A DNA stretch of 64,000 bases from JBEEJL01 sp043744215 (GCA_043744215.1 JAYTVC010000033.1:1-64000), one strand, 5' to 3'. Numbered from the stretch's first letter, positions 8,689-17,097 are shown. Made by a program: numbers and translations. The notes: generated by a model not told the origin, from the sequence alone.

Positions 8689-9339
8689 CTAAACGCTGCG
8701 TGGTTTGGCGAAGAGCTGGGCGCGGCGGCTTACCGAGCATTTGTTGAGAATATGCTGCACGTGGGTTTTGACGGTTTTGTCCGAGATGCCGATCTGGCGC
8801 GCAATATCTTTGTTAGTCAGCCCGCAGGAAAGTAAATCGACAATTTCGCGTTCGCGGTCAGTGAGGCCGGCATGTGATGTGGGGTCAGTAGTTGGTTTGC
8901 TGCCAAGGTTCAACAGCCTGGCCAGGGCGCTCATCAGCAGCGCACGGGGAAACCACATTTCGCCAGCATGAACCGTCTGCATGGCTTTGGAAAAAGTCTC
9001 TACCGGGGCGTCGGATAACACGCAGCCCTTCACGCCAAACTTGAGTGCACGGGAAACCAATTCGTCGTCATAAGTTTTGACCACCAGCAAAACGTGCGGG
9101 CCTGTCTCATTTTGCCGAAGCAGCAAGGCTTCGACATCGGTGGCATTTTGCAGCATGACAGCGTCAAGCAGCATGACTTCAAACCCTTGGTTAGAACAAT
9201 GGGATGAAGCATTTGCCATCGAATCCGCCTCATGCAGAGAACCCGTTTCAATCGCGGTTTGCAGTAGAGCAATCAGGTTTGCGCGCAAATCGGCATTGTC
9301 GCTGACAACGAGCGTGCGCATTGGTGTGGTGGAACCCAT
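8689..9339 (-). CDS. LuxR/NarL-type response regulator
   Basis: 216 residues: receiver-like domain (about 7-125) plus a C-terminal LuxR helix-turn-helix (about 150-210, LTDREREIVDLLSCGLTNKDIARQIGISDKTVKTHV). The probable phospho-acceptor is Asp59 (MLLDAVM). The usual acidic pair near residue 13 is reduced to SDN, so metal binding may be altered. The ATG at 9339 follows GGGGAA with good spacing. No histidine kinase is adjacent; the neighbour is the Ser/Thr kinase, which may be a functional partner (inference). Confidence 0.9.
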   Translation of the reverse strand: MGSTTPMRTLVVSDNADLRANLIALLQTAIETGSLHEADSMANASSHCSNQGFEVMLLDAVMLQNATDVEALLLRQNETGPHVLLVVKTYDDELVSRALKFGVKGCVLSDAPVETFSKAMQTVHAGEMWFPRALLMSALARLLNLGSKPTTDPTSHAGLTDREREIVDLLSCGLTNKDIARQIGISDKTVKTHVQHILNKCSVSRRAQLFAKPRSV

Positions 9340-9342
9340 TTT

Positions 9343-9822
9343 TTATTTTCCCCGCTTCTTGTTGTGGTGTCTTCCGGCACCGTGATTCAGCCTAGCACAT
9401 GTTTTGTTTAAAACAAGGTAAAAATGGGGGTTTTTGACTCTATGTCGAAAGCGCCCAGACGTCACGCTCACGGTCTGCATGATCGTACCGCCGGACAGCA
9501 TGATGACATTGTCGGCAGTCGGCTTACCTTTGATTTTTACGCTAATGCCTGAACGCAAACCAGCAGGCGCTTCACCTTCGAATTTCAGCCGGTAATGGCG
9601 TTTGGATAATGCTTCTTCCAACTTATAGTGAATGGAAGAACTGCCATGCGCGAAATCGTCGGTATGCACCATCCTTAATATGCCATTGAGTTCGACCGGT
9701 GTTTGGCTATTTGTGCTTGCCGCAATGGCCGAATTTGCATGCGCGAATAATGCGCCAGCGAGTAGCAGCGAGGCGTTGACGGCGCGCGTAAGCGTCTGCA
9801 ATGTGAAAGCGTAACGGTACAT
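9343..9822 (-). CDS. Secreted protein, stand-alone paralogue of the N-terminal domain of the adjacent metallopeptidase
   Basis: 159 residues with a Sec signal peptide ending near ANSAIAA. Residues about 45-125 align by eye with residues about 55-130 of the divergent peptidase at 10449: RLKFEGEAPAGLRSGISVKIKGKP and VIMLSGG here, against ELKFKGKTPELVSGTKVRVKGQQ and VLMLSGS there. This looks like duplication of an OB-like or propeptide-like domain. Start at 9822 is fixed by GGGGAG. It is preceded by its own GEMM-I aptamer. Possible roles are peptidase inhibitor, chaperone or partner; none is proven. Confidence 0.8.
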   Translation of the reverse strand: MYRYAFTLQTLTRAVNASLLLAGALFAHANSAIAASTNSQTPVELNGILRMVHTDDFAHGSSSIHYKLEEALSKRHYRLKFEGEAPAGLRSGISVKIKGKPTADNVIMLSGGTIMQTVSVTSGRFRHRVKNPHFYLVLNKTCARLNHGAGRHHNKKRGK

Positions 9823-9881
9823 GGTTGTCTCCCCTTGTTGAGAAAGTCTCCACGTCGAGGCAGCCCGAAAAATCGGCTTTG

Positions 9882-9970
9882 GTCATGCTCCACCTTCGGC
9901 AGCCGAGCAATTCCGTGTTGCGGAACCCTGGCTTAGCGCGACCCAATCACTTGGGTTTTGCCTTTATCGG
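9882..9970 (-). ncRNA. GEMM-I (c-di-GMP-I) riboswitch, leader of the 9343-9822 gene
   Basis: On the minus strand the leader reads GATAAAGGCAAAACCCAA, a GTGA (GNRA) tetraloop, TTGGGTCGCGCTAAGCC, a TTCCG/CGGAA hairpin, then TGCTCGGCTGCCGAAGG. This matches the GEMM-I layout: GGCAAA, a stem with a GNRA loop, GACGCnAAGCC, then a second hairpin ending in (C/G)GGnTGCCGA. The perfect ACCCAA/TTGGGT stem supports it. The downstream expression platform is not resolved. The conserved A before CGC is replaced by T. Confidence 0.75.
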
Positions 9971-10097
9971 GAGGAGATCTTTCTTGATTAAAAAGAGGGA
10001 ATTATGCCCACAGCTAATTTAATTTGACAAAAATTGTGAACAGACTCACTTTCTAAGGCCTGCAGTAAACTCAATAAAATAGAATAGATATATTCTA

Positions 10098-10110
10098 TAA
10101 CTAATTGATT
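10098..10110 (-). repeat. Dispersed AATCAAnnnnTTA element, copy 3
   Basis: Core AATCAATTAGTTA preceded by ATATTGAATAT. It lies in the AT-rich middle of the divergent region between the two riboswitches, the place where both promoters must be. Confidence 0.55.
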
Positions 10111-10185
10111 ATATTCAATATTATATTTTACGATATTGTGATATAAGTCATTATATTGTGGTATATTATCCCTCTAATAAACCTG

Positions 10186-10278
10186 AAAAGCGGCAAACCC
10201 GTCGAAAGCCGGGGACGCAAAATCACCGATCCACCGGCCAGATCAGGCACAGGACAGCGGGATTGCCAGATTGCGCAG
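10186..10278 (+). ncRNA. GEMM-I (c-di-GMP-I) riboswitch, leader of the metallopeptidase gene
   Basis: Sequence order AAGCGGCAAACC, stem with GAAA tetraloop (CGTCGAAAGCCG), GGGGACGCAAAATC, then a second arm ending AGCGGGATTGCCAG. This matches the GEMM-I consensus (GGCAAACC, CGAAAG, GGGACGCAAAG, AGCGGGnTnnCC). The aptamer starts about 260 bases before the ATG, so about 170 bases of leader remain for the expression platform. This links the downstream peptidase to cyclic di-GMP levels. Whether it acts as an on or off switch cannot be read here. Confidence 0.88.
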
Positions 10279-10448
10279 CGTGCCAAGCCCCGCTTGGCGC
10301 TCGTGCGGAAGCGTAACCGTTCAAAAAAATAAACAACAAGCCAATGGCTACTAATTTCTGCATGAGCTGAACGCGCTCACGCCGTTTTGCCATCCCATGT
10401 TCTGCACTTGGATTCCGGCCCAGTTAATTCACCACCGGGAGTCGCAGA

Positions 10449-12218
10449 ATGAACCTTGAAACCTATCCTTTATCCGTTACTGTCCAACGCATTTCCAGCG
10501 TCGGGAAACAATTACTAGCGGCAGTCTTGAGCACCGGCTCTCTCGTGTTCCCCATGGCCGTTTTTCTTAGCTTGCATACACCGCTACATGCCGCGACGGC
10601 GCCGGTTGTTGTGCAACATGAGGGCGAACTGGAAGTATTGGTTGAAGATCATCCTGATCACAGCATTACGCGTCATTTCTTGAAAACAGACAAAGCCCGC
10701 CTCGAACTCAAGTTCAAAGGCAAGACGCCCGAGTTGGTAAGCGGTACGAAAGTCCGCGTCAAGGGTCAGCAGGCCGATGCTGCCACGCCCGTGTTGATGC
10801 TCTCCGGCAGCAACAGCGTGCAATCGGCCGCGCCTGCGACTACAGCCAGCGCGTCTGGCGCACAGCAAACGGTGGTTCTGCTGGTCAATTTCAAGGACGA
10901 TACTTCCCAGCCGTACAGCATCGCGCAGGCTAATGATGTGGTGTTCAACCAGGTCAACAGCTTCATGCGCGAGAATTCTTTCCAGCAAACCTCAGTAACC
11001 GGCCAATCGTATGGCTGGCTCACGCTGCCAATTGCCAAGACCTGTGTCGGATCCGACATTGCGGCCGCCGCCAAACAGGCCGCCACAGGCGCGCAAATAG
11101 ACCTGAAGCCTTTTAGCCGATTCGTTTATGTGTTCCCGCTTAACACTGCATGCTATTGGACCGGTATGGCGACGGTTGGCGGCGCACCGTCGGATATCTG
11201 GGTCAACGGTTCGTTGAAGTTGCATACCATTGGCCACGAGTTGGGCCACAACTTCGGCCTGCGCCATTCCCATTCGTCCGATTGCGGCGCCACGGTGCTG
11301 GCAACCAGTTGCGCCATAACCGACTACGGCGATATTGCCGACATTATGGGCAACGTCATTCCCGCTCACTTCAACGCGTTCCAGAAACAAAGTCTCGGCT
11401 GGCTGAACAGCGGCGCGCAGCCCGCCATCACCACGGTGCAGGCGACAGGAAATTATGTGATCGACGCCTACTCGGCAGCGGCGGGCACCAATGCCAAAGC
11501 CTTGAAGATACTCAAATCAATCGATGCCACCAGCGGGCTCAAGACCTGGTATTACATTGAATACCGGCAGGCAATCGGTTTTGACGGCGCACTATCCGGG
11601 GTTTACAACGGTAATCTTTTGGGTGGCGTGCTCGTCCGCACTGGTACTGAAGGCAATGCCAGCAGCAGTTATCTGCTCGACATGACGCCCGATTCCTACC
11701 TTCGTTTTCCTATAAGCGACGCCGGCCTTGATCTCAACGACGCCGCATTGCCAGTCGGGCAAACTTATACTGACGCCGCTGCCGGCCTGACTATCACCGC
11801 CAGCGCGGCGAATGGGGTCAATGCTACCGTCAGCGTCACGCTCAGCGCAGCGCCTGGCCCGACTCCAACGCCGACACCGACGCCGACACCGACACCAAGC
11901 CCGCCGCCTCCGACTACCAGTGTGCTCGCGACGACGGTTGCCACCGACCAAAGCGTTTATGCGATTGGCAACCGCGTGACTGCGGCTGCGACTGTTGTCG
12001 CCGATGGCAAGCCTGTCGGTAACGCCAACGTGACGATTGTGTTCACCAAGCCAAACGGCGCCACCGTTGTGCAGACGGCGGTAACCAACGCCAGCGGCGT
12101 GGCTACGGCGAGTTATCGCATTTCGCGCAAAGATCCGCCTGGCGCCTGGAAAGCCAGCGATAACGCGAGTTATGCCGGCCTTTCCGCCAGTGCAGCCAGC
12201 GGCTTCAGCGTGAAGTAA
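10449..12218 (+). CDS. Secreted metzincin metallopeptidase (gametolysin-like, M11/M66-type) with C-terminal Ig-like domain
   Basis: 589 residues. A long signal region ends near residue 48 (LHAA). An N-terminal domain (55-130) is duplicated in the divergent gene. The catalytic domain carries the zinc motif HELGHNFGLRH (263-273) and a Met-turn ADIMG (Met300). TWYYIEYRQAIGFD is typical of gametolysin-like peptidases. A (TP)n/PPP linker (about 465-490) leads to a Big/Ig-like domain (about 495-589). GGGAG precedes the ATG. It is probably exported by Sec and then by the T2SS (inference), and controlled by the upstream riboswitch. Confidence 0.92.
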   Translation: MNLETYPLSVTVQRISSVGKQLLAAVLSTGSLVFPMAVFLSLHTPLHAATAPVVVQHEGELEVLVEDHPDHSITRHFLKTDKARLELKFKGKTPELVSGTKVRVKGQQADAATPVLMLSGSNSVQSAAPATTASASGAQQTVVLLVNFKDDTSQPYSIAQANDVVFNQVNSFMRENSFQQTSVTGQSYGWLTLPIAKTCVGSDIAAAAKQAATGAQIDLKPFSRFVYVFPLNTACYWTGMATVGGAPSDIWVNGSLKLHTIGHELGHNFGLRHSHSSDCGATVLATSCAITDYGDIADIMGNVIPAHFNAFQKQSLGWLNSGAQPAITTVQATGNYVIDAYSAAAGTNAKALKILKSIDATSGLKTWYYIEYRQAIGFDGALSGVYNGNLLGGVLVRTGTEGNASSSYLLDMTPDSYLRFPISDAGLDLNDAALPVGQTYTDAAAGLTITASAANGVNATVSVTLSAAPGPTPTPTPTPTPTPSPPPPTTSVLATTVATDQSVYAIGNRVTAAATVVADGKPVGNANVTIVFTKPNGATVVQTAVTNASGVATASYRISRKDPPGAWKASDNASYAGLSASAASGFSVK

Positions 12219-12240
12219 ACCGCAGGCTTCAAACCCAAAA

Positions 12241-12268
12241 AAAAGCGGCGCGAAGCGCCGCTTTTTTT
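12241..12268. terminator. Rho-independent terminator (bidirectional shape)
   Basis: AAAAGCGGCG, loop CGAA, GCGCCGCTTTTTTT, 23 bases after the metallopeptidase stop codon. The A-run on the other side means it could also end transcription of the convergent gene at 12358. Confidence 0.9.
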
Positions 12269-12357
12269 GAGGTCATTTTTGCTAAATATCGCTTTCCGCG
12301 AGGCAGGCGATTCCGGGAGAAAATCCACCCGGAATCGCGGGCTGGCAATAAACCATC

Positions 12358-13779
12358 CTACGGGTTGGGGATAATCCCCACGTTCACCGTGGCCTTACCG
12401 GTTTTGGTGATCGTGTTGCCGTCATTGTCGTTCAGCGTTGCAGTCACCGTATCCGTCGCAGGGAAGCTGCAGGACACCGCGTTAAACGAGCACTGGTAAT
12501 TGCCGCCAATGGCAATGGTCTGAGGCACTGCGCACGTGGTCGATGAAATGTCACCCTGCTTGGTAGTGATGTCCCCGAATGGCGCATCCACAAGCGACGA
12601 CAAAGTTAACGCTTCAACCAGGTCGGTATTTTCGACCTTCACGTCATACTGCACGACTGCGCAGACAAGCTTATTCACGGTTTTGGTTACCGCCGCTGTC
12701 GGCACCACATCTTTGATCGAGACCGTTGCCGTAGCGCAGGTAGGTTGCACCGTGCCGCCGTTGGAATTGGTTCCGCCCACGCAGGCTTTATCGGTGATGT
12801 TGTCACCGGGGTTGCCCGTCACGTTACGCGTGAAAGTACAGGTGGTCGATGCACCGGGAGCCAAAGTGTAGGCGCCGCAACTCAAAGGCGGACTGCTGGT
12901 TGATGTGTACGTAATATCAACAGTACCGTCATTGTTGTCATCTTCGGTCAGCGATGTGATGGTCACGCTGGCTTGAACGCCGTCGTTTTTCACCCCTACC
13001 GTGTAGGTCACCTGGCCGCCTGGCTCGTTGAGCGAAGTTGGATTCGCCGCCTTGGTTACCGTGATGGTAGGTTGCTCGACAAAGATGTCAACATTGAACG
13101 CGTTGTCGCAGTTGCACTTTGACGGCGAGCCGGGGAATGCATCGGCAACCGTGTTGCAAACCTGGTTGGAGCCTGGTTGGCGCCAGCTGGTGCAGTTGGG
13201 TAGATTTAATTTCCCGTCACCGTCCGTATCCTGGCAAATGACATTGTCCACCTGGACACCAACCAGCTGCGGGTTGTGGCCGGCGTCGATGTCGCCGCAG
13301 GTGTCCGGCGCGCCATCTAGTTGGGTAAAGTTCGCAGAGCCTAACAGCCCCGACCTTGGTGTAATAATGCTGGCGTCGCAAGACCCTTTAATTGCCGAAG
13401 GCTGACCGCCAGTAGCAAAGTAGAGCCCGATGTCGTACCGTGCCTGTGCGCCCAACAGCACTTTAAAGTCGGCGATGAAAGAGAACGTCTCTCCGACATT
13501 GCACTTGGTAAGCGGGTTGCCGCTGACATCCCTTATATTTGTCGCGCTGGCGATGCGTACATCATTTGCCGTACAGGTAAGGGCTTGGGTGTTGCCGTGG
13601 GCCGCCCATTGGTCCTGGATGCAAAGGTCTGCCGCAACCGCGGGTGTCGGCGAGAACACCGATACCGCAAGTACCCCGGCAAAAGCTGCCAGCATACGCC
13701 GCAGCGTTCGTACACCAGCCGGGGCCAGCATGCCCCCCCATATTTCACATCGTTGTTCATTTCGAATGCAGGTATCCAT
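12358..13779 (-). CDS. Secreted DUF11-like repeat protein
   Basis: 473 residues. TAAGGAG is well spaced before the ATG at 13779. A long basic N-region precedes the signal peptide (FAGVLAVSVFSPTPAVAA, cleavage near residue 49). Residues about 235-350 read as a DUF11/conserved-repeat Ig-like domain (TVTKAANPTSLNEPGGQVTYTVGVKN). A second similar domain follows (about 360-470). Many cysteines (over a dozen) in regular pairs suggest disulfides. The C-terminus has no obvious sorting signal. A surface or matrix role is inference. It is convergent with the riboswitch-controlled peptidase and shares its terminator. Confidence 0.8.
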   Translation of the reverse strand: MDTCIRNEQRCEIWGGMLAPAGVRTLRRMLAAFAGVLAVSVFSPTPAVAADLCIQDQWAAHGNTQALTCTANDVRIASATNIRDVSGNPLTKCNVGETFSFIADFKVLLGAQARYDIGLYFATGGQPSAIKGSCDASIITPRSGLLGSANFTQLDGAPDTCGDIDAGHNPQLVGVQVDNVICQDTDGDGKLNLPNCTSWRQPGSNQVCNTVADAFPGSPSKCNCDNAFNVDIFVEQPTITVTKAANPTSLNEPGGQVTYTVGVKNDGVQASVTITSLTEDDNNDGTVDITYTSTSSPPLSCGAYTLAPGASTTCTFTRNVTGNPGDNITDKACVGGTNSNGGTVQPTCATATVSIKDVVPTAAVTKTVNKLVCAVVQYDVKVENTDLVEALTLSSLVDAPFGDITTKQGDISSTTCAVPQTIAIGGNYQCSFNAVSCSFPATDTVTATLNDNDGNTITKTGKATVNVGIIPNP

Positions 13780-14010
13780 GATTTTCTCCTTAAGTTCGTT
13801 TGGTTACATCACCCTGTGACGCTGTCATCAATTTCATCGACTGCTGTATCCTCCGGTTGAATGGCTGAATCTGCTCGCGCATATTCAGAGGAGGATATTT
13901 CAAACCAGGACGCTACTTGCTCCTTGTAAATACTCCCTGCTAAAACCATCATGGCCTTGGTTGCATCGACACTGCCCTGCGCCGCCAGTACAAGCGCGGT
14001 TGGGCGAAAG

Positions 14011-15045
14011 CTATCGGGCAGCGAGGGGCCGTGTCCGCGCCAGTTCTTCTTCAATGACCCGCACGAATGATTCGGTGGACTGTGCTCCGTTTAAAAATAC
14101 GCCGTTAATGAAAAATGCCGGTGTGCCGGTAACGCCCGCCTGCATGCCTTCCTGCACGTCGCGTTCTATGTCGCGCTTGTATTTGCCACTGGTCAGGCAT
14201 TGTTCAAACTTTGCCCCGTCGAGCTTGAGGCTGCGTGCATAGTCGGCGAGGCTGGCGGCATCGAGCTTGGCCTGATTGTTAAATAACAGGTCGTGGTAAG
14301 CCCAATATTGGTCCTGGTCGCCGGCGCAGCGCGAAGCTTCGGCCGCGACCTGCGCCTGCGGGTGAATTTGTGTCAGGGGAAAGTCGCGATAGGCGAGGCG
14401 CACCTGGCCGTCATACTTGGCGAGCAGGTCTTTCATGGCCGGCACTACGCGCTGGCAGTAGGGGCACTGGAAATCCGAAAATTCGATAATGGTGACTGGC
14501 GCATTCGCGCTGCCGCGTACCCGCGCTGCATCGAAGCCGACTTTCACTTTGGGCGGCGTCAGCAGCACGGCAACATTGGCTTGCTTGCGCAGGCGTTTCA
14601 TGTATTCGTCCCTTGCCTGCTGCATTTTCATCTGCTTCAGGGATTGACGCAGCTGGGGTTTGGCTTCGTCTAGCGGGCGGTTGAGTTTTTCTTTTTGTCC
14701 CAGATAAAAGGTTTCGACTTCGCCTTCGGTCGGCTCTTGCACCTTCGCCTCGATGTCCTGTTTGATCAATTCTTCTACGGTCAGCGATTTCTCCTTGGCC
14801 GCCGCTTCCAGCAGTTTTTGGCTGATCAGCGTTTCGATGGCTTTACTCTTGATCTGGAATTCCTGATTTTTGAGTTGCTGCAACTGCGCCTGAATCAGGG
14901 GCCGCAAGTCTTCTTCATATAAAGGCTTTCCGCCGATCATCGCAACCGGTGGCTGGTTGCTGCTGGATGGCTCGGCTGCGTGCAGCGTAAAAGTTGTGCC
15001 CCAAAAAGCGCCGGCCACGAGGAATACGGAAATGGCTTTATGCAT
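14011..15045 (-). CDS. SurA-like chaperone domain fused to DsbA-family thioredoxin protein
   Basis: 344 residues from the ATG at 15045 (MHKAISVFLV), with AGGAGCAAGG upstream; the frame further upstream is not coding. A signal peptide ends near HAA (24). Residues about 30-155 resemble the SurA N-terminal/PpiC-associated helical domain (SKAIETLISQKLLEAAAKE). Residues about 170-340 form a DsbA/DsbG-type thioredoxin fold with the active site CPYC (194-197) and a cis-Pro loop (GVTGTPAFFING). Periplasmic oxidase or isomerase for secreted proteins is the likely role. The Cys-rich secreted protein next door is a plausible client. Confidence 0.9.
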   Translation of the reverse strand: MHKAISVFLVAGAFWGTTFTLHAAEPSSSNQPPVAMIGGKPLYEEDLRPLIQAQLQQLKNQEFQIKSKAIETLISQKLLEAAAKEKSLTVEELIKQDIEAKVQEPTEGEVETFYLGQKEKLNRPLDEAKPQLRQSLKQMKMQQARDEYMKRLRKQANVAVLLTPPKVKVGFDAARVRGSANAPVTIIEFSDFQCPYCQRVVPAMKDLLAKYDGQVRLAYRDFPLTQIHPQAQVAAEASRCAGDQDQYWAYHDLLFNNQAKLDAASLADYARSLKLDGAKFEQCLTSGKYKRDIERDVQEGMQAGVTGTPAFFINGVFLNGAQSTESFVRVIEEELARTRPLAAR

Positions 15046-15474
15046 GGTCCTTGCTCCTGATTGGTTTTTGGATAGAAGCGGGGGTGGCCAAAACCCTATG
15101 CAAAGTCGTAACGCAGATGCTCTGCACGGATAGCGATATGCGCAACCCTCCCTCTCGTAAATTAACAATAGGATAGGGATGCGACGATTCCTATACGCCA
15201 ATTGGAGTAGTGCAAATGACCTAGCCAAATGGGAGTTGCGGCGGTTGTGCGAAGGTAGGATGGTGGAAAATTTGTAGTGAGGTTATCCAATCACCGAAAG
15301 GCAAATCCCCCTGTCAGCCCCGCCTCGACAGGCGCAGTCCCGTTTGCAAGAGGCGCAGCCCTGTTTGCAGGAGGGGCAGCTTACAAGCCGCTTGTGCAAA
15401 CGGCACCCATAAAAATTAAAGCGCGGGTAACGGGTCGCGGCTTGCTCCCTTTTCAAAGAGCGAGTGCGTAATTT
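15046..15474. other. Gene-free stretch with GC-rich short repeats
   Basis: Upstream region of the SurA-DsbA gene. At 15325-15405 there are imperfect repeats of the type GGCGCAGCCCTGTTTGCAnGAGGnGCAGC. A 64-codon open frame at 15277-15471 consists of this repeat and has no gene-like features. No RNA gene is seen. Confidence 0.5.
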
Positions 15475-16596
15475 TCAATGAGGCGATTGAGCAATCAACC
15501 CGCGCGCCAGTTCGCGCATGTTCGCGGCAGAAAGATCGTCGGTACGCAACGTGATGCCTTGCGCGATTTGCGGGTAATGCAGGAGCGTTGATTTGCGGTA
15601 GGCGGGGTCGTAATGCGACTCAAGCAATTCGTGAACCAGTTCGTCCCAGCGTGATTGGTGCGCCAGCTCGTTCCACTGCTGCAACCGTTCCGCGCCCAAG
15701 AGGGGTTTCAGGCAATTGAGTTTATCCATCAACGGCGCCGGGGTAATAAACAAATGCCGGTACTCGCCGCGCAAAAAACGGACGCGCGCTTCCATCGCGG
15801 CATCGATATGCACACAACGCCCGCGCTGCCACATCGTATGGAGAATTGCGCCAGGAACATGCAATACGCCAATTTTTTTACTCTCAGCTTCGACATAAAC
15901 CGGTTTGGCCGGATCAAATAGCGAAAGTTTATTCCACACCATGCTATCGAACATTTTTTGCGGTGGCTGCGGGGTATCCGGCAAATCGCCAAGCACCGAG
16001 CCGCGATGGGCCGCGAGTGCTTCGAGATCGAGCACCTGCGCGCCTTGGGCTTCGAGGGCGTTGAGTAAACGGCTTTTGCCGGAACCGGTGGCACCGCAAA
16101 CCACGCGAAAATCAAATTTGTGTGGCAGGCTGGCGAGCTGCTCGATAACGTAACGTCGATAAGCGCGGTAGCCGCCATCAAGCTGTTGCGCTGACCAGCC
16201 GATTTTTTGAAGAAAATAAGTCATCACGCCGCTGCGCGTGCCGCCGCGCCAGCAATAAATCAGCGGCTTCCAGTGCTTCGGTTTGCCGGAAAAACTTTGC
16301 TGCAAATGTAACGCGATGTTTTTTGCCACCAGTGCCGCGCCACGTTTTTTCGCATCGAACGGCGACACTTGCTTGTACAGCGTGCCGACTTCAATGCGTT
16401 CGTCGTTGTCGAGCACCGGGCAATTGATCGCGCCGGGAATGTGATCTTCGGCGAATTCTGCCGGCGAGCGCACGTCGATGATGTCGTCAAATTCGCCGAG
16501 GCGCTCAATGCCGACGACATGGAGCCTGTGCGAAGCAGAGGACGAAGCAGAGGGCGCGAGCAGGTTGGGTGAATCGATGTGCGACGTACTTTTCAT
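15475..16596 (-). CDS. mnmH: tRNA 2-selenouridine(34) synthase
   Basis: 373 residues. MnmH (SelU) replaces sulfur by selenium in 2-thiouridine at the wobble position of certain tRNAs, using selenophosphate. An N-terminal rhodanese domain (about 25-145) carries the catalytic Cys115 in YCWRGGTRS. A P-loop domain follows with GATGSGKS (168-175). Length and both motifs are complete, which implies that selenophosphate synthase is encoded elsewhere in the genome. The gene is preceded by a dispersed AATCAA element about 85 bases from its start. Confidence 0.96.
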   Translation of the reverse strand: MKSTSHIDSPNLLAPSASSSASHRLHVVGIERLGEFDDIIDVRSPAEFAEDHIPGAINCPVLDNDERIEVGTLYKQVSPFDAKKRGAALVAKNIALHLQQSFSGKPKHWKPLIYCWRGGTRSGVMTYFLQKIGWSAQQLDGGYRAYRRYVIEQLASLPHKFDFRVVCGATGSGKSRLLNALEAQGAQVLDLEALAAHRGSVLGDLPDTPQPPQKMFDSMVWNKLSLFDPAKPVYVEAESKKIGVLHVPGAILHTMWQRGRCVHIDAAMEARVRFLRGEYRHLFITPAPLMDKLNCLKPLLGAERLQQWNELAHQSRWDELVHELLESHYDPAYRKSTLLHYPQIAQGITLRTDDLSAANMRELARGLIAQSPH

Positions 16597-16682
16597 GATG
16601 CGTTTTCGATGAGTTTGAGAGATGAAATCGGCAATGGGAACGACATTGAGCGGTGAAAAAAGCGTCTTTGCGAGAAATAATG

Positions 16683-16695
16683 TAAGTATTTGATT
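16683..16695 (-). repeat. Dispersed AATCAAnnnnTTA element, copy 4
   Basis: Core AATCAAATACTTA with TATGAATAT upstream on the minus strand. It lies upstream of mnmH. Confidence 0.55.
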
Positions 16696-16800
16696 ATATT
16701 CATATTTTACAGAGTTTATGCACGCGGCTATTGCTCGCCGCAGCGATGGTTAATGCGGTTGATTGAATATGATTATCTCATGCCGCGTAGTAGGACCGAA

Positions 16801-16912
16801 CGAGGGCTTCGAGGTAAATCGTAGGTCAGGTTGCGCCGCGCTTTTTGCGGCGTTACCTGACAGATGTCGTGTTGAATGTCAGGTAGCCTATCGGCAACCT
16901 GACCTACGTTGC
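16801..16912. repeat. 112-bp inverted-repeat element, copy A
   Basis: Nearly identical to 16987-17097. Inner arms CGTAGGTCAGGTTG (16820-16833) and CAACCTGACCTACG (16895-16908) are a perfect inverted repeat. A second internal pair (TTACCTGACA and TGTCAGGTA) and GCCGCGC/GCGGC add structure. It could be a small non-autonomous mobile element or a REP/BIME-type unit. No open reading frame of note. Confidence 0.8.
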
Positions 16913-16930
16913 ACAATTAACGACCACGAT

Positions 16931-16947
16931 GGTGGGCAATGCCCACC
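16931..16947. repeat. GGTGGGCAATGCCCACC palindrome
   Basis: Perfect palindrome between the two 112-bp elements. The same family occurs at 6121-6137 and near 63802. Confidence 0.7.
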
Positions 16948-16986
16948 ACCAATGTCTGAAATTTCACGCCGTGCAGTCAGACCATA

Positions 16987-17097
16987 CGAGGGCTTCGAGG
17001 TAAATCGTAGGTCAGGTTGCGCCGCGCTTTTGCGGCGTTACCCGACAGATGTCGTGTTGAATGTCAGGTAGCCTATCGGCAACCTGACCTACGTTGC
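16987..17097. repeat. 112-bp inverted-repeat element, copy B
   Basis: Second copy, one base shorter in the T-run (GCTTTTGCGG instead of GCTTTTTGCGG) and with TTACCCGACA for TTACCTGACA. The unit and about 70 bases of spacer separate it from copy A. It ends 78 bases downstream of the ybaK-type gene's stop codon. Confidence 0.8.

Noticed and set aside
13809..14054. 81-codon open frame next to the SurA-DsbA gene
   Set aside because: It overlaps the 3' end of that gene and lacks a Shine-Dalgarno sequence or recognisable motif.
15277..15471. 64-codon open frame
   Set aside because: Encoded by GC-rich short repeats, with no similarity or ribosome-binding site.
16801..17097. Repeats considered as a CRISPR array
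   Set aside because: Only two copies of 112 bases with internal inverted repeats; no short evenly spaced direct repeats and no cas genes.
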